From CAZELM01 sp964512995 (lineage in GTDB: Bacteria; CSSED10-310): a DNA stretch of 44,723 nt. Both the position numbers and the translations under genes were made by a program. The notes beneath the pieces are model-generated. The model was not told the origin of the DNA. It made no database searches and worked only from the letters and a program-made list of their open reading frames with translations. The stretch lies in NCBI GenBank assembly GCA_964512995.1, contig CAZELM010000038.1, positions 1 through 44,723 of the forward strand, given 5' to 3'. This document shows positions 26,243 through 35,415 of the stretch, piece by piece (within the stretch, counting starts at the first letter, position 1; each line of letters opens with the position of its first letter).

Positions 26243-27888
26243 TCCACTTGCGAAATTCCACCCAGCAACCGGGTCCGTTCAGCATCGAGAAAACCGCTCC
26301 AGAAGGTTCCATCGATCGTTTCAACCGGACTGTCCGGCCAGACAAATCCCAGAATGAACCGGTCATTCACTGCTTCTCCGGGCAGCAGCCGATACTCCTG
26401 ATAATCGATCGCATGCGTCCAGGATGGCCAGAACCAGTATTGCCCGTAAACATCCAGAATGACCAGCAACGACACATCATACACGTAACCGGTAGTGTTT
26501 TCATACGATACCGTCAGCAATAACTCCTGACCCGGTCGATAATCCTGACCATTCAGATGCAACTGAACATACAGATCTTCCGGAGAAGGATCCGGCGGAG
26601 CCGCCGCATCGGATGGCATGGCCATTTGAGCGACAGCCGCGATACCGGCTCGAACGGATATGGTGAAAAAATCCACGTCGATCTTATCCGCTGTATCGTC
26701 AATGGTATGGTAATAGGGGTAGTTCAACGGTTCATCCTCGATCCCCAGAATCGCCGGATATCCCTGTTGCCAGAATGGGGAGTGATCCGAGTAGGTCAGT
26801 CGGCCATTGACCACCCGCTCGGTCGGCAGCGATGTATACATGTGCATAGTATCGATGAAAAAATCCAGCAGCTCCTGGGAATCCCGGTTGGATATGCAAT
26901 CCAGGTCTTCCGGGTTCCGGTCCACCCATCCAATCATGTCGAAATTGAAGACTCCGATGATATTTTCATGGGAGTTGGCGGCAGCGGCGGCATAGGCGCT
27001 GGATCCCAGCAGTCCGAGTTCCTCCCCTGAAAATGCGATGAACCGGATGGTACGTTCGAAGGAGTGACCGGACATGATTTTGGCAGCCTGAAGCACGGCG
27101 CAGGTACCTGTGCCATTGTCATCAGCTCCCGGAGCCAGCGTATGAGCCTGAAGGGATGTGGAGTCGTAATGGCCACAGATGATGACGATTTCATCCGGAT
27201 ACACGGTACCCTGCGCTTCTGCAATGATATTCGGAGCCAGATCACTGACGTGATACTGCTCCCAAACAGCGTACCCCATGGATCGGAATCCGTCGCCCAG
27301 CCAGGAACCCGCCCGGAAACAGCCCTCCGAAGCGGACTGCCGGGTCTGAAATCCGGTCAATGTCGTGAGATCGGCCATGAGATCCGCTCCGGAGACGGCA
27401 TCGGCCATCTGCTGCACCGTCTCGTGATATTCCTGGGACGCCGCTGCATAATCAAATGATGTGCTGGGAGTCCGCCACACGAACGGTTCCCCCAAGCGAA
27501 TGATCTTCAAGCCGGAGGAAGGCATGATGGATTCAAGATAACCGGGATCGATATCCGCCACGAAAATCCCTGGCAAAATTTCCGCCATATCCTGACTGTG
27601 CTGAACGATCGCACCGGAGTCGGGCAATTGGCCGAACAGGAGGAATAGGGTGCTGGGGTTAATGGATGGGAGCACGGTTTCGGCTTCCGGCATCACGCCA
27701 GCTCGTATCAACGCCCAGTCGTCGGTTCTCCAGAACACGACCGGCCCGGATTGCTCCAGAATGAATTGAACGGCGGGTGTGAGATTCCGGAGAACCGCAA
27801 CTCCCATGAGTTCCGATCCATCGTTGCCCGTCACCCAGCCGGCTGTAAATGAAAACATGATGAGAAATGCAGATAACCTTTTTTTCAT
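26221..27888 (-). CDS. Secreted M28-family metallopeptidase
   Basis: A 555-residue exported zinc peptidase. MKKRLSAFLIMFSFTAGWVTG is the signal peptide. A propeptide-like region of about 200 residues follows, then the M28 catalytic domain with all the expected di-zinc ligands: GHYDS (about 240), GADDNGTGT (about 258), SGEELGLLGS with the catalytic Glu (about 290), FNFDMIGW (about 315) and YYHTIDDT (about 392). M28 enzymes are mostly aminopeptidases or carboxypeptidases. The C-terminal 120 residues form a beta-rich domain (LHLNGQDYRPGQELLLTVSYENTTGYVYDVSLLVI). The ATG at 27888 is preceded by GGGAG and begins the signal peptide; the frame runs further upstream into the repeat-rich region. It lies between the two YfhO-like genes on the same strand. 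Confidence 0.92.
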   Translation of the reverse strand: MKKRLSAFLIMFSFTAGWVTGNDGSELMGVAVLRNLTPAVQFILEQSGPVVFWRTDDWALIRAGVMPEAETVLPSINPSTLFLLFGQLPDSGAIVQHSQDMAEILPGIFVADIDPGYLESIMPSSGLKIIRLGEPFVWRTPSTSFDYAAASQEYHETVQQMADAVSGADLMADLTTLTGFQTRQSASEGCFRAGSWLGDGFRSMGYAVWEQYHVSDLAPNIIAEAQGTVYPDEIVIICGHYDSTSLQAHTLAPGADDNGTGTCAVLQAAKIMSGHSFERTIRFIAFSGEELGLLGSSAYAAAAANSHENIIGVFNFDMIGWVDRNPEDLDCISNRDSQELLDFFIDTMHMYTSLPTERVVNGRLTYSDHSPFWQQGYPAILGIEDEPLNYPYYHTIDDTADKIDVDFFTISVRAGIAAVAQMAMPSDAAAPPDPSPEDLYVQLHLNGQDYRPGQELLLTVSYENTTGYVYDVSLLVILDVYGQYWFWPSWTHAIDYQEYRLLPGEAVNDRFILGFVWPDSPVETIDGTFWSGFLDAERTRLLGGISQVEWRFSGN

Positions 27889-28039
27889 CGGTATAACTCC
27901 CTTCACCGTTCCTGGTTTTATATCATAATGACCAAAGGGAATAATAGAAAGAGATAAGGTGTCTGCGGGATCAGCAGAAGGAAAAGGCCGGGAGAAGGAA
28001 TACCTGCATGGATTCCGGAACGGAACAATAACCATCCCT

Positions 28040-28072
28040 CATCCTCCGTCCTTCCCCGGGGGGAGAAGGATG
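28040..28072. repeat. Imperfect GC-rich palindrome next to the first array
   Basis: ATCCTCC...CTTCCCC followed by GGGGGGAGAAGGAT forms an imperfect stem about 30 bp long. It resembles short intergenic GC-rich palindromes (REP-like) and lies just outside the boundary cassette of the tandem array. It may also terminate transcripts from the YfhO-like gene on the far side. Confidence 0.4.
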
Positions 28073-28089
28073 TAAGAAAGGATGGTTTG

Positions 28090-28180
28090 TGCATTTTCCT
28101 TCTTTACCCTCTCCCACCGGGAGAGGGTCGCCGGCCAAGCCCGTCGGGATCAATCCAACACACGGCCGGCCGGGTGAGGG
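28090..28180. repeat. Boundary cassette of array 1 (copy shared with array 2)
   Basis: From TGCATTTTCCTTC through a 23-bp palindrome (28106-28128, arms ACCCTCTCCC and GGGAGAGGGT) and TCGCCGG to the first GGCCGGCC core. The inverse complement of 36555-36650 matches this stretch at most positions: about ten differences and one gap over the 76 bp from the palindrome inwards. The match continues to the TGCA end with a small deletion. It marks one side of the array only. Confidence 0.8.
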
Positions 28181-28412
28181 TAACAGCCCGTTGTGATCAT
28201 GCCAACACGCATGGATCTATCCAGAACATGGCCGGCCGGGTGAGGGTAACAGCCCGTTGTGATCATGCCAACACGCATGGATCTNNNNNNNNNNNNNNNN
28301 NNNNNNNNNNNNNNNNNNNNNNNNNNNNNNNNNNNNNNNNNNNNNNNNNNNNNNNNNNNNNNNNNNNNNNNNNNNNNNNNNNNNATCCAGAACATGGCCG
28401 GCCGGGTGAGGG
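28164..28412. repeat. Tandem array 1, 66-bp unit, interrupted by an assembly gap
   Basis: The unit begins GGCCGGCCGGGTGAGGG and includes AACAGCCCGTTGTGATCATG, an ACACGCATGGATCT segment and ATCCAGAACAT. Unit starts at 28164 and 28230 give a 66 bp period, and the visible copies are identical. The gap falls exactly at a position where the sequence resumes in phase with ATCCAGAACAT and a last core at 28396-28412. The true copy number is therefore unknown. It lies between the M28 peptidase and the second YfhO-like gene. Spacers do not vary, so this is not a CRISPR array. Confidence 0.85.
28285..28384. other. Assembly gap of 100 N in array 1
   Basis: Exactly 100 N, the conventional length for an unknown gap. 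The sequence on either side belongs to the same 66-bp repeat, so the assembler probably collapsed the array. Confidence 0.98.
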
Positions 28413-28496
28413 AACTCCCCGATGACATCGTTATCGGAGAAGTACAGAACACCTCCCTCATAGCCGACATCTCTTGAGTTTTTCTTTTTTTTATTC

Positions 28497-30929
28497 TCAA
28501 TACCATTTCTGTCTCGTCACCATCACACAGATGGCACCGGTGATCAGCAGTGCGATTCCCGTGAGAAAAATACCCAGCCGAACGGAGATGGGATCGTAGA
28601 CAAACGACAGGGAATGCGATCCGACAGGAATCACAACAGCTCGAAAACAGGTATTGGCACGAAGGATCGGAACCCGTTCGCCATTCCGTATCGCCTGCCA
28701 GCCCGGCCAATCCAGTTCGGACGCAACGAGTATCCCATTCGCGGTCAGCACCGTCTGGAGATCGATCCGGTGGTGTTCATAGCGAATCACCTGCACCGTT
28801 TCAGACGCGGGATCCCGGGGGATCTCCATGGAAAGGTCCGGCGACCGCTCCAGAATTACCTCCTGATCCGGCTGGAATGCGGGGCTGGTGATCGTTTTCA
28901 GTGCTGTGACAGGATCTCCAATTTCCTGAACCTGGTGGACCAGATGGAACCGCTCCAGCGGCTCCCCATATTGATAAACAGGCGTGGCAAACCCTGCCGC
29001 CCATGATGGTCTGAAAAAATCCCCAGGGTCCGTTTCCGGTGATGCAAATGCCTGAAATGGCGCGCCGGGCGGTGTCAGAAAATATTTAACATTCAGCATC
29101 TTCAACTGCTGTGGCGTAAACCGGGATGTCAGCACATACATCGGATTGTTGGACAGCCGGAGGTCTCGAAGCGATGGATCGAAGGCTTCCAGAAACGCAT
29201 AGTACGATGCCGGAGCCAATGCGTCGTACCCCCGACAACCGTAAATACCGTAGATCATTTCCATGTTGGGGAAAAATACCGGCCCCATCGCCGTCATCCG
29301 GACCAAATCCGGTTCTGTCTGCAATTCCCGGGTTATGGGATGGGACGGCCTCAGAACCGACTCCGGAACGGATGGATTGTATCCCATGCCGAAGCGGAAC
29401 AGCTCCACGCCTATCAGTCCGAGCACCATCCAACCGAATATCCGGAACCGGGTAAGAATCAATCCCAGAACAATCAGAATGCCTGCTCCCAGAACAATCA
29501 TCAGGACACTCAGGTCATCATTCCATTCCTGGATCAATCCCAGCGTCTGAAACGAGTCCCCAAACGAAGACTGGACCATTCCCGGAATCAGAGCAATGCC
29601 GACGACAAAGACGGTCAGTGCAACCATCACCATTTTAGGCCTCAGCCGGCGTTGCAGGATATGATCGAGTCCCGCTCCCGCCAGCACTGCAACCGACAGA
29701 TTCAGCAGAAATACGGTGCGGAGATGAAATCCGAGATTGAGCAAGGGGATATGACTGATCAGAAACGGGACGCCCGGGCATCCGAAGATCATCAGGAGTA
29801 TGCTCAAGGCGATCCATCCAAAAATCCGAACCTGTTTATGGCTCCTGATCCCGGCAATGCTCATCCCGGCAAGAAACAGGGTCCACAGACCGGAGTATCC
29901 CGCGTTGACTTCGCCATAGGTCAGATTGGCAAAGGCCGGATCGACCGATGGGAGTTTGAATCCCGTGCGCTGCGGTGCTCCGAATGCGTTCGGCAGCACG
30001 AAATGGCTCCAGCAGGTTGCTGGCAGATGGTGGTAGGCGATGGATTTTTCCGCTCGGGATCCAATCGATACGCTCCGCACCAGATACTCCAGAAATGGCA
30101 GCCAGATCATCATTGCCAGTAATCCGGCCATGACCATCGCTCCAATGAAAACCATCGCCGTTTTTATCACCGGTTGATCCAACCGCCGGTCGGATCGAGC
30201 CGGACCATTCCGATGCGGAAACAGCAGGCGAACGCCGAAAAAAACCACAGTGAAAAGCATCAGATAAAATGCCATTTCCGGATGACCGCAAAATAACGGC
30301 AGCCCCATGACCGACGCCAGCGCCAGGCAGGAATTCCAGGATGGATTCTGAAGGAGTTTCTCCGTGATCAGCAACACGGCCGGCGTCCAGGCGGCAATCG
30401 TGGCATGGGGATAACCCAGCCATAAAATAATGAATCCAGAGTAGGAAAACACCACACCGGACAGAAGCGACGGGACAATACCCAGAGAATAATACCGACA
30501 CAGCCCATAGGTTCCAAGTCCTGCGATCATCAGTTTGAGCAGTGCGGCAATCAGAAACGATCGATGGAAACAGGCCAGGAGGAATCCCAGTTCCAATGGG
30601 TAGAACAACTGGGTCTGGATGTTTCCCATGAATGGCGAGCCACAAAACGAATAGGGATTCCAGAGGGGGAGTTTTCCATGAGAAAGGCTGTCCGCGCCGA
30701 ACATTTTCCAGGGATAGTATTGGAGTATCTGATCGAAATTCTGGATTCGCTCGGTTCCAGTGGCATGCTCACGCCAGGGAAAAAACGCGGAAACCGATTC
30801 ACCGGCAACAAGCACCCGGCCGGAGCTGATCTCGAAGTGGAAAAAGATACACGCCAAGGACAGAAATATCATACCCACCAGAATGATTTCCCGAGCGGTG
30901 AGATGCGTGGAACGAATGGAAAAACTCAC
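28497..30929 (-). CDS. YfhO-family multi-pass membrane protein (second copy)
   Basis: An 810-residue paralogue of the protein at 23888-26242. It has the same plan: an N-terminal helix, a periplasmic loop with LPLWNPYSFCGSPFMGNIQTQLFYPLEL, many membrane helices, then a C-terminal beta domain (LTANGILVASELDWPGWQAIRNGERVPILRANTCFRAVVIPVG) and final helices. The two differ widely in sequence, so this is an old duplication. It probably acts on a lipid-linked sugar or surface polymer; this is inferred from the family. The start is GTG at 30929, preceded by GGAGGT; the overlapping ATG is followed at once by TGA. A small membrane-protein gene lies 81 bp upstream. Confidence 0.85.
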   Translation of the reverse strand: MSFSIRSTHLTAREIILVGMIFLSLACIFFHFEISSGRVLVAGESVSAFFPWREHATGTERIQNFDQILQYYPWKMFGADSLSHGKLPLWNPYSFCGSPFMGNIQTQLFYPLELGFLLACFHRSFLIAALLKLMIAGLGTYGLCRYYSLGIVPSLLSGVVFSYSGFIILWLGYPHATIAAWTPAVLLITEKLLQNPSWNSCLALASVMGLPLFCGHPEMAFYLMLFTVVFFGVRLLFPHRNGPARSDRRLDQPVIKTAMVFIGAMVMAGLLAMMIWLPFLEYLVRSVSIGSRAEKSIAYHHLPATCWSHFVLPNAFGAPQRTGFKLPSVDPAFANLTYGEVNAGYSGLWTLFLAGMSIAGIRSHKQVRIFGWIALSILLMIFGCPGVPFLISHIPLLNLGFHLRTVFLLNLSVAVLAGAGLDHILQRRLRPKMVMVALTVFVVGIALIPGMVQSSFGDSFQTLGLIQEWNDDLSVLMIVLGAGILIVLGLILTRFRIFGWMVLGLIGVELFRFGMGYNPSVPESVLRPSHPITRELQTEPDLVRMTAMGPVFFPNMEMIYGIYGCRGYDALAPASYYAFLEAFDPSLRDLRLSNNPMYVLTSRFTPQQLKMLNVKYFLTPPGAPFQAFASPETDPGDFFRPSWAAGFATPVYQYGEPLERFHLVHQVQEIGDPVTALKTITSPAFQPDQEVILERSPDLSMEIPRDPASETVQVIRYEHHRIDLQTVLTANGILVASELDWPGWQAIRNGERVPILRANTCFRAVVIPVGSHSLSFVYDPISVRLGIFLTGIALLITGAICVMVTRQKWY

Positions 30930-31010
30930 ATAGACCTCCGGCAGGCAATAGTGCGATTCTGTATGTATCCAATGGCGAGACCCATGTCCGGAATGCTCGA
31001 TCTCGTGGGA

Positions 31011-31229
31011 TCAGAATGCGTTTTCCGATGATTTCGTCCAGTGATAAAATTTACTGAATGGACGAATGGCACAGATGACCCAGACCAAAGCATACCAGTA
31101 CCAGCTCAGATCAAGAATGGGTCTCCAGATTTTGGCCAGCAGAAGCGCAGCCGCGAATACGGCGATTTTGGTGAGTGCGATGTCAAGACCGTCTGCTTTA
31201 TACTGCATGATCCGCCGGATGATCGCCAT
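31011..31229 (-). CDS. Small membrane protein (72 residues)
   Basis: MAIIRRIMQYKADGLDIALTKIAVFAAALLLAKIWRPILDLSWYWYALVWVICAIRPFSKFYHW and a short charged tail. It has two hydrophobic segments and a positively charged N-terminus, so it is probably a two-helix inner-membrane protein. GGAGG precedes the ATG at 31229 at eight bases; the frame begins at 31250 but without such a site. It resembles small inner-membrane proteins placed beside glycosyltransferase-like genes, though no family is recognised. It is the third-last gene before the array in the minus-strand run. Confidence 0.6.
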   Translation of the reverse strand: MAIIRRIMQYKADGLDIALTKIAVFAAALLLAKIWRPILDLSWYWYALVWVICAIRPFSKFYHWTKSSENAF

Positions 31230-31312
31230 AATATGTTCCTCCATGATCAATGAAAACCGGTGTTCGAATTCTGTACCTGCTCTGTTCCATTATGTCTGAT
31301 TTCGAAAAATTC

Positions 31313-32539
31313 TCAATGGGTTCTCATATCGAAACTGAGATTCAGGAGGAGTTCGATCGATGGCTGGAGATCCCACTGGTCATCCCGGCGGTAGCAGGTC
31401 GCCTGAGGAGTAATCTCCAGTTCCAGCCATTGCCAGCCCACATTTTTCCGAATCCGGTTGGATATCCGGAAGAATTTGTATTGCCAGGGCTCGGTGGTGC
31501 CGAAATTCGTGATCTCCAGACTGATCACCAGATCATCACGTGCTCTGGCCCGCAGGTAAACCCCAGCGAAAATATCCAATCCGCTGGTATTCTCGCTGTA
31601 TTTGACCTCCCAAAACTCCCGGAGCAAGGCATAGTCGATCAACTGCTGGTCCAGTTCAAAACGGCTCTTGGCACCGAATCCCTCCAGGTTCTCCCAATAG
31701 AACTGCTGGCAAAAATGGTATTGCATGCACCCGATGATGCCGCTTCGCCGGCCCTTGATCCGGGAAAAAACTTCCGCTTCGCTGTTGAACCGCAATCCGA
31801 TATCCAGATCCCATTTCAGGGGGAGATCTTCTTTGGTGAAAATCCGGAGGAATGACTCATAGTTTTTGGAGGAAGCGCTGCTCAGTGTATCGATTTCGTC
31901 GGTCAGCGCAGAGGTTGTCGTTTCAGTGGAAATCTGCGCTTCTCCCTCCGATCCTCCGCCAATGATCACGCCCCACCGGTCTTTGAGTCCTGGAAGCGCG
32001 ATCTTGGCTTTGCTTTTTCCCGCCCAATGGGACGCGCCATCGGGTGCTGCGACCATGCCACCAGTGAGTTTCACCCGTGTCTCATGATACGCTTCATCTT
32101 CACGGGGATCGGCAAGAAACGCGTCCAGTTCCCGGGACAGGGATGCGAGATGTTCACAGGCTTGCTTGTGCGTCCGGTTGATACGGGCGCAACCCTGGGA
32201 GATGAGCATCATGACGATACATGTGAGAATCGGGATGAGGGGGAAGGGGCGAGGGGCGATGGAGGAAGACGTGGGCAGTGAATACCGGAGATCATCAGGC
32301 AATACGCTGTTATCCGCCAAATGGGAGATTGCAGGCTGATCCGGATGGATTCCCCAATCTCCCTCAGCATTCCTGGAGAGGGTTTGGGGTGCGGTCTGAC
32401 AAACGGAGAGGGAAGAAGATTGGGACAAGGGATGGGGGGCAGATGACCGCTCAGGCACAAGTCCTGTGGAGGCCATGCGTATGTTTGATCCAGCAGACAT
32501 GACAGTCGATGGCTGATGGCCTGCTCGAGTTTTTTTCAT
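31313..32539 (-). CDS. Unknown protein with internal lipobox-like membrane segment
   Basis: A 408-residue protein of unknown function. Residues about 117-408 form a well-conserved-looking mixed domain (WENLEGFGAKSRFELDQQLIDYALLREFWEVKY, FGTTEPWQYKFFRISNRIRKNVGWQWLELEI). Before it lies a hydrophobic run ending LISQGC, like a lipoprotein signal, with the cysteine at 117. The first 100 residues are Ser/Pro-rich and look non-coding: they overlap GC-rich repeat-like DNA (CCCCAAACCCTCTCC, complementary strand). The start is ambiguous. ATG at 32539 overlaps the ABC ATPase stop (ATGA) and has GAGG nearby; a TTG at 32302 or an ATG at 32212 would give a shorter protein. It sits in the ABC transporter operon. 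Confidence 0.5.
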   Translation of the reverse strand: MKKTRAGHQPSTVMSAGSNIRMASTGLVPERSSAPHPLSQSSSLSVCQTAPQTLSRNAEGDWGIHPDQPAISHLADNSVLPDDLRYSLPTSSSIAPRPFPLIPILTCIVMMLISQGCARINRTHKQACEHLASLSRELDAFLADPREDEAYHETRVKLTGGMVAAPDGASHWAGKSKAKIALPGLKDRWGVIIGGGSEGEAQISTETTTSALTDEIDTLSSASSKNYESFLRIFTKEDLPLKWDLDIGLRFNSEAEVFSRIKGRRSGIIGCMQYHFCQQFYWENLEGFGAKSRFELDQQLIDYALLREFWEVKYSENTSGLDIFAGVYLRARARDDLVISLEITNFGTTEPWQYKFFRISNRIRKNVGWQWLELEITPQATCYRRDDQWDLQPSIELLLNLSFDMRTH

Positions 32540-33507
32540 CCGTCTTTTTTTTCCTCGCTCCTCGTCCCTCGTTCCTCGTTTTTTCTTGTTTCACCCGATC
32601 CCAGATATTCGCTTTCCAGATCACTCCCCATGCGTATCTCCAGAATACTCACGCCGTTCTCCAACAAGATCGGCAGAATCTTCCGGTTGATATCCGCAGG
32701 CAGTTCCCCATCACCAAACTCCACGGTCAATCTCGAATGGTCTGGTGGGGCTTTCAGGATCATAGAAGGACATGCGGAGCTGAGCGTTTCCAATGGCAGA
32801 TGATTCGATTCGAGAAAATAGGTCACCATGTGTTTGCGCCGGATCATGGACTCCATGGAATCCTGACGGGTGGTCCGGCCATTCTCGATAAATGCGACAT
32901 GATCGCATGCCGCCTCGATTTCGGAAAGGACATGGGAGCTGACGATGATGGTCTGTTTGCCTTGCCGGGTTCGGATCAGATACCGGATATTGACCACCTG
33001 TTTGGGATCCAGTCCACTGGTCGGTTCATCCAGGAGAACCAGATCCGGAGATCCTAAAAACGTCTGAGCAGCGCTGAGCCGCCGCATCATGCCATGAGAC
33101 AGGGTTCGGATGGGCGTATTGGCCCGATCCGACAACTCCACCCAATCCAGTAATTCTTCCGCCGACCGACGGGCTTCCATGGAAGACAATCCCTGGAGCC
33201 GTGCGAGATAGATCAGACTTTCCAGAACTAACGAGTTGCCTGGGAGTCTGGAATCCTGGGGAAGCAGCGTCACCTGTCCTTTGTGTGTCAGGGGAGAGAA
33301 AGGTCCTTTTCCCATGATATTCACATGGCCACCGCCCGGCCGCAGAAATCCGGCTATGATTGAAAATGCCGTTGTTTTGCCAGCACCATTGGGTCCCACC
33401 AGACCGAATACCGATCCGTTGGGAACAAAGAGATCCAGCCCGTTCAATGCGGTACGCGACCCGAACCGTTTTTGCAATCCAGTGATCTCCAACGCAAAAT
33501 TCACCAT
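32536..33507 (-). CDS. ABC transporter ATP-binding protein
   Basis: A 323-residue ABC ATPase. Visible motifs are Walker A GLVGPNGAGKTT at about residues 35-46, a Q-loop within VTLLPQDSRLP, signature LSHGMMRRLSAAQ, Walker B DLVLLDEPTSGLDP and the switch His in IIVSSHVLSEIEA. It belongs to the group that drives ABC-2-type exporters. It ends with an extra domain of about 75 residues and a low-complexity tail (RKNEERGTRSEEKKDG) encoded by four 7-bp repeats at 32552-32579. The ATG at 33507 shares one base with the permease stop (TAATG) and is preceded by GGAGAG, indicating coupled translation. The cargo is unknown. Confidence 0.92.
   Translation of the reverse strand: MVNFALEITGLQKRFGSRTALNGLDLFVPNGSVFGLVGPNGAGKTTAFSIIAGFLRPGGGHVNIMGKGPFSPLTHKGQVTLLPQDSRLPGNSLVLESLIYLARLQGLSSMEARRSAEELLDWVELSDRANTPIRTLSHGMMRRLSAAQTFLGSPDLVLLDEPTSGLDPKQVVNIRYLIRTRQGKQTIIVSSHVLSEIEAACDHVAFIENGRTTRQDSMESMIRRKHMVTYFLESNHLPLETLSSACPSMILKAPPDHSRLTVEFGDGELPADINRKILPILLENGVSILEIRMGSDLESEYLGSGETRKNEERGTRSEEKKDG
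32552..32579. repeat. Four 7-bp tandem repeats (TCCTCGT-like) inside the ABC ATPase 3' end
   Basis: TCCTCGC, TCCTCGT, CCCTCGT and TCCTCGT run head to tail at 32552-32579. Read on the coding strand they give the charged tail NEERGTRSEE. Short repeats of this type also occur between genes in some draft genomes. Here one has been absorbed into the coding region, probably by loss of an earlier stop. Confidence 0.6.
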
Positions 33508-34415
33508 TATATGTCTCTCCGGGCGAATATGGCATAGCCGCTTAAAAAGTATAATATGCCGAGTCCTGTGGTGTAGGTTGCCGCTTTGATCACGGAGATA
33601 ATCTCCGGTCTGAAAAAGTCCAGCCGATGACCTTGTGGCGTCAGAATCAGCACCAACTCCCAGAGCCGAGCGATACCATCTCCGGCATAATAGTTCGCCA
33701 GTGCAGCCAGAATAGACCAGAGAAAGACGACGAGCAGACCCAAGCTCCGGGACAGCGTCGGTGATCGGGTCCACTGCGATGCTGCCAGCGCTGCACCGAG
33801 AAACGTCAACGCATACCACCACGCTTTGACACTGAACTCCAGCAGGAGTGGTATCGAATCGATGTACTGAAAATGAGACATCCGGAATACGCCGATAATC
33901 CAGGCTCCCAAAGCGCTGAGCATCAGGGCGGCGAGCAGGATACCCGCCTGACCGGCCGCTTTACCCACTACCCAGGATAACCGCGATATCCGGAACAGGT
34001 TGAATCGGGCGAAGCCGGACGACACATCTCCAGAAATACTTTCCGAGGAAAGCAGAACGACGAGAATCGGAGTGAATGTGAATGAGAGCCAGGCATAGAA
34101 CAGAATCAGCGGTGGTGTTTTGACCAGTTTTCGCGCCAATTCTTCATCACCGATCAACCCTTTCACAACCTCGAAAAAACTATCGGACTCAATCAGCGCA
34201 GAAGACATCGTTCCTGTTTTTGCCGTCCGGGAGAGGCCAACCGTCTCGGATACCTGGGCTTCGATCTCCCCCAGAACATACGCGAATAAAAAGCAGGCTC
34301 CCAGTGAGCCGAGCAGGTAGAGGATGAATATCAGCCATACCCGACGGCTCCGGCGTGAATCCTGCCATTCGTGACCAGCGACGATCAGCATGTCCCGTAA
34401 CTCCATCCGCATCAT
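33507..34415 (-). CDS. ABC-2-type transporter permease
   Basis: A 302-residue inner-membrane permease with about six hydrophobic segments. The first is RVWLIFILYLLGSLGACFLFAYVLG; the next lies after a periplasmic loop of about 90 residues (ILFYAWLSFTFTPILVVLLSSESISGD). The segment SESISGDVSSGFARFNLFRISRLSWVVGKAAGQ is characteristic of ABC-2 membrane domains that pair with an ATPase gene directly downstream. The last helix ends ILYFLSGYAIFARRDI. The start at 34415 is preceded by GGAG and overlaps closely with the previous gene (stop at 34417-34419). The substrate is not evident; the anchored protein encoded upstream may be a partner. Confidence 0.88.
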   Translation of the reverse strand: MMRMELRDMLIVAGHEWQDSRRSRRVWLIFILYLLGSLGACFLFAYVLGEIEAQVSETVGLSRTAKTGTMSSALIESDSFFEVVKGLIGDEELARKLVKTPPLILFYAWLSFTFTPILVVLLSSESISGDVSSGFARFNLFRISRLSWVVGKAAGQAGILLAALMLSALGAWIIGVFRMSHFQYIDSIPLLLEFSVKAWWYALTFLGAALAASQWTRSPTLSRSLGLLVVFLWSILAALANYYAGDGIARLWELVLILTPQGHRLDFFRPEIISVIKAATYTTGLGILYFLSGYAIFARRDI

Positions 34416-34416
34416 G

Positions 34417-35118
34417 CTACGGCTCCATTTCTTCCAGATCCAACAACGGTACCATTACCGTAGGATCGATGAAATTGATCAAGTCCGTTTCTTCGGTACT
34501 CTTTTCCTGCCAGTCGGAGGGAAAAATATCATCCAGATCCTCATACGTCTCCAACATCACTCCCGTGACATCATGCACGAAGAGCAATCCGTCCTGCGGA
34601 CTGGGAGCAGCTCCGTCCCGCAGATTGTCAACCATATCACGAATTCTGTTTTCCAGCCTGTCATTCATTCCATCGACCGCATCATCGAATGCGTCCACTT
34701 CGGAGTCGGTCAATTCCAGGTTTTCGATCAGGAGTTCTTTCGCTTGTGCCCTTCGTACATTCCACAAATCCGTCACCATATCCAGATTCTTTTCCAAATC
34801 TCCGGAGTCCGCGGGGAAGTCATCCACGAATGGCGGCTCGAGCGGTCCAAAATCCTCCATACCGGTGTCGGGTGTCGCTTTGACGAGTGGTTTTGGGGAG
34901 GGAGTCGGGCGGAGTTTGGGTTTGGCCTGAGCCGGGTTGACTCGCAACATTTTCGAGACTTCGGGCAGCATCGATGTGTTCAGGGATTCCTTCCCCGCCT
35001 GTTTCTCTTTGAGTGACTGGAGTTCCGCTCGCATGATCCGCAACTCCGATTGCGGAAACCAATTGCCGAACATCAACCCAAGAACCAGCCCAAGTATCAT
35101 CATCATTACACTTTTCAT
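34417..35118 (-). CDS. Membrane-anchored periplasmic protein of unknown function
   Basis: A 233-residue protein that starts the minus-strand operon. One N-terminal membrane helix (SVMMMILGLVLGLMFGNWF) is followed by a short coiled-coil-like stretch, a Pro-rich linker (RPTPSPKP) and a helical domain, VTDLWNVRRAQAKELLIENLELTDSEVDAFDDAVDGMNDRLENRI. The latter has the look of a helical-hairpin periplasmic protein, as in Spy/CpxP-type folds, but no LTxxQ motif is clear. ATG at 35118 with AGGAG about ten bases upstream; the frame extends twelve codons further. Its tight spacing to the permease suggests that it helps or gates the exporter. No function can be assigned. Confidence 0.65.
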   Translation of the reverse strand: MKSVMMMILGLVLGLMFGNWFPQSELRIMRAELQSLKEKQAGKESLNTSMLPEVSKMLRVNPAQAKPKLRPTPSPKPLVKATPDTGMEDFGPLEPPFVDDFPADSGDLEKNLDMVTDLWNVRRAQAKELLIENLELTDSEVDAFDDAVDGMNDRLENRIRDMVDNLRDGAAPSPQDGLLFVHDVTGVMLETYEDLDDIFPSDWQEKSTEETDLINFIDPTVMVPLLDLEEMEP

Positions 35119-35415
35119 TTGATCCCCATCTCCTGTAACAGGATTTCGAACCACCTAAACCTGCTCAAACCAGTATAGCCGGGAACTAACGATTTGTCTC
35201 TGTGACCCCGCCTCCACACGCTATATTAAGATTCCACTGAATTCTTTTCCAGTTTCTTACAGACCTTCCCATCATCCGTCCCTGATCGATAATATATTAC
35301 GCTTCACGGAATCGAATGTTTCAGACTTTCAGTCTTTACTTTAAGGCGGTTTCAAATTAAATTTATATCCAGGCTATCGGAAATGCTGTTCCCAATCTGC
35401 CAGAAGGAGGCTCAT
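35119..35415. promoter_or_regulatory. Divergent promoter region, ABC operon / CBS gene
   Basis: Nearly 300 bp without a gene, AT-rich in its right half (ATTAAATTTATATCC near 35357-35371). It must carry promoters for both divergent units. No operator, riboswitch or RNA gene could be recognised. Confidence 0.3.
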
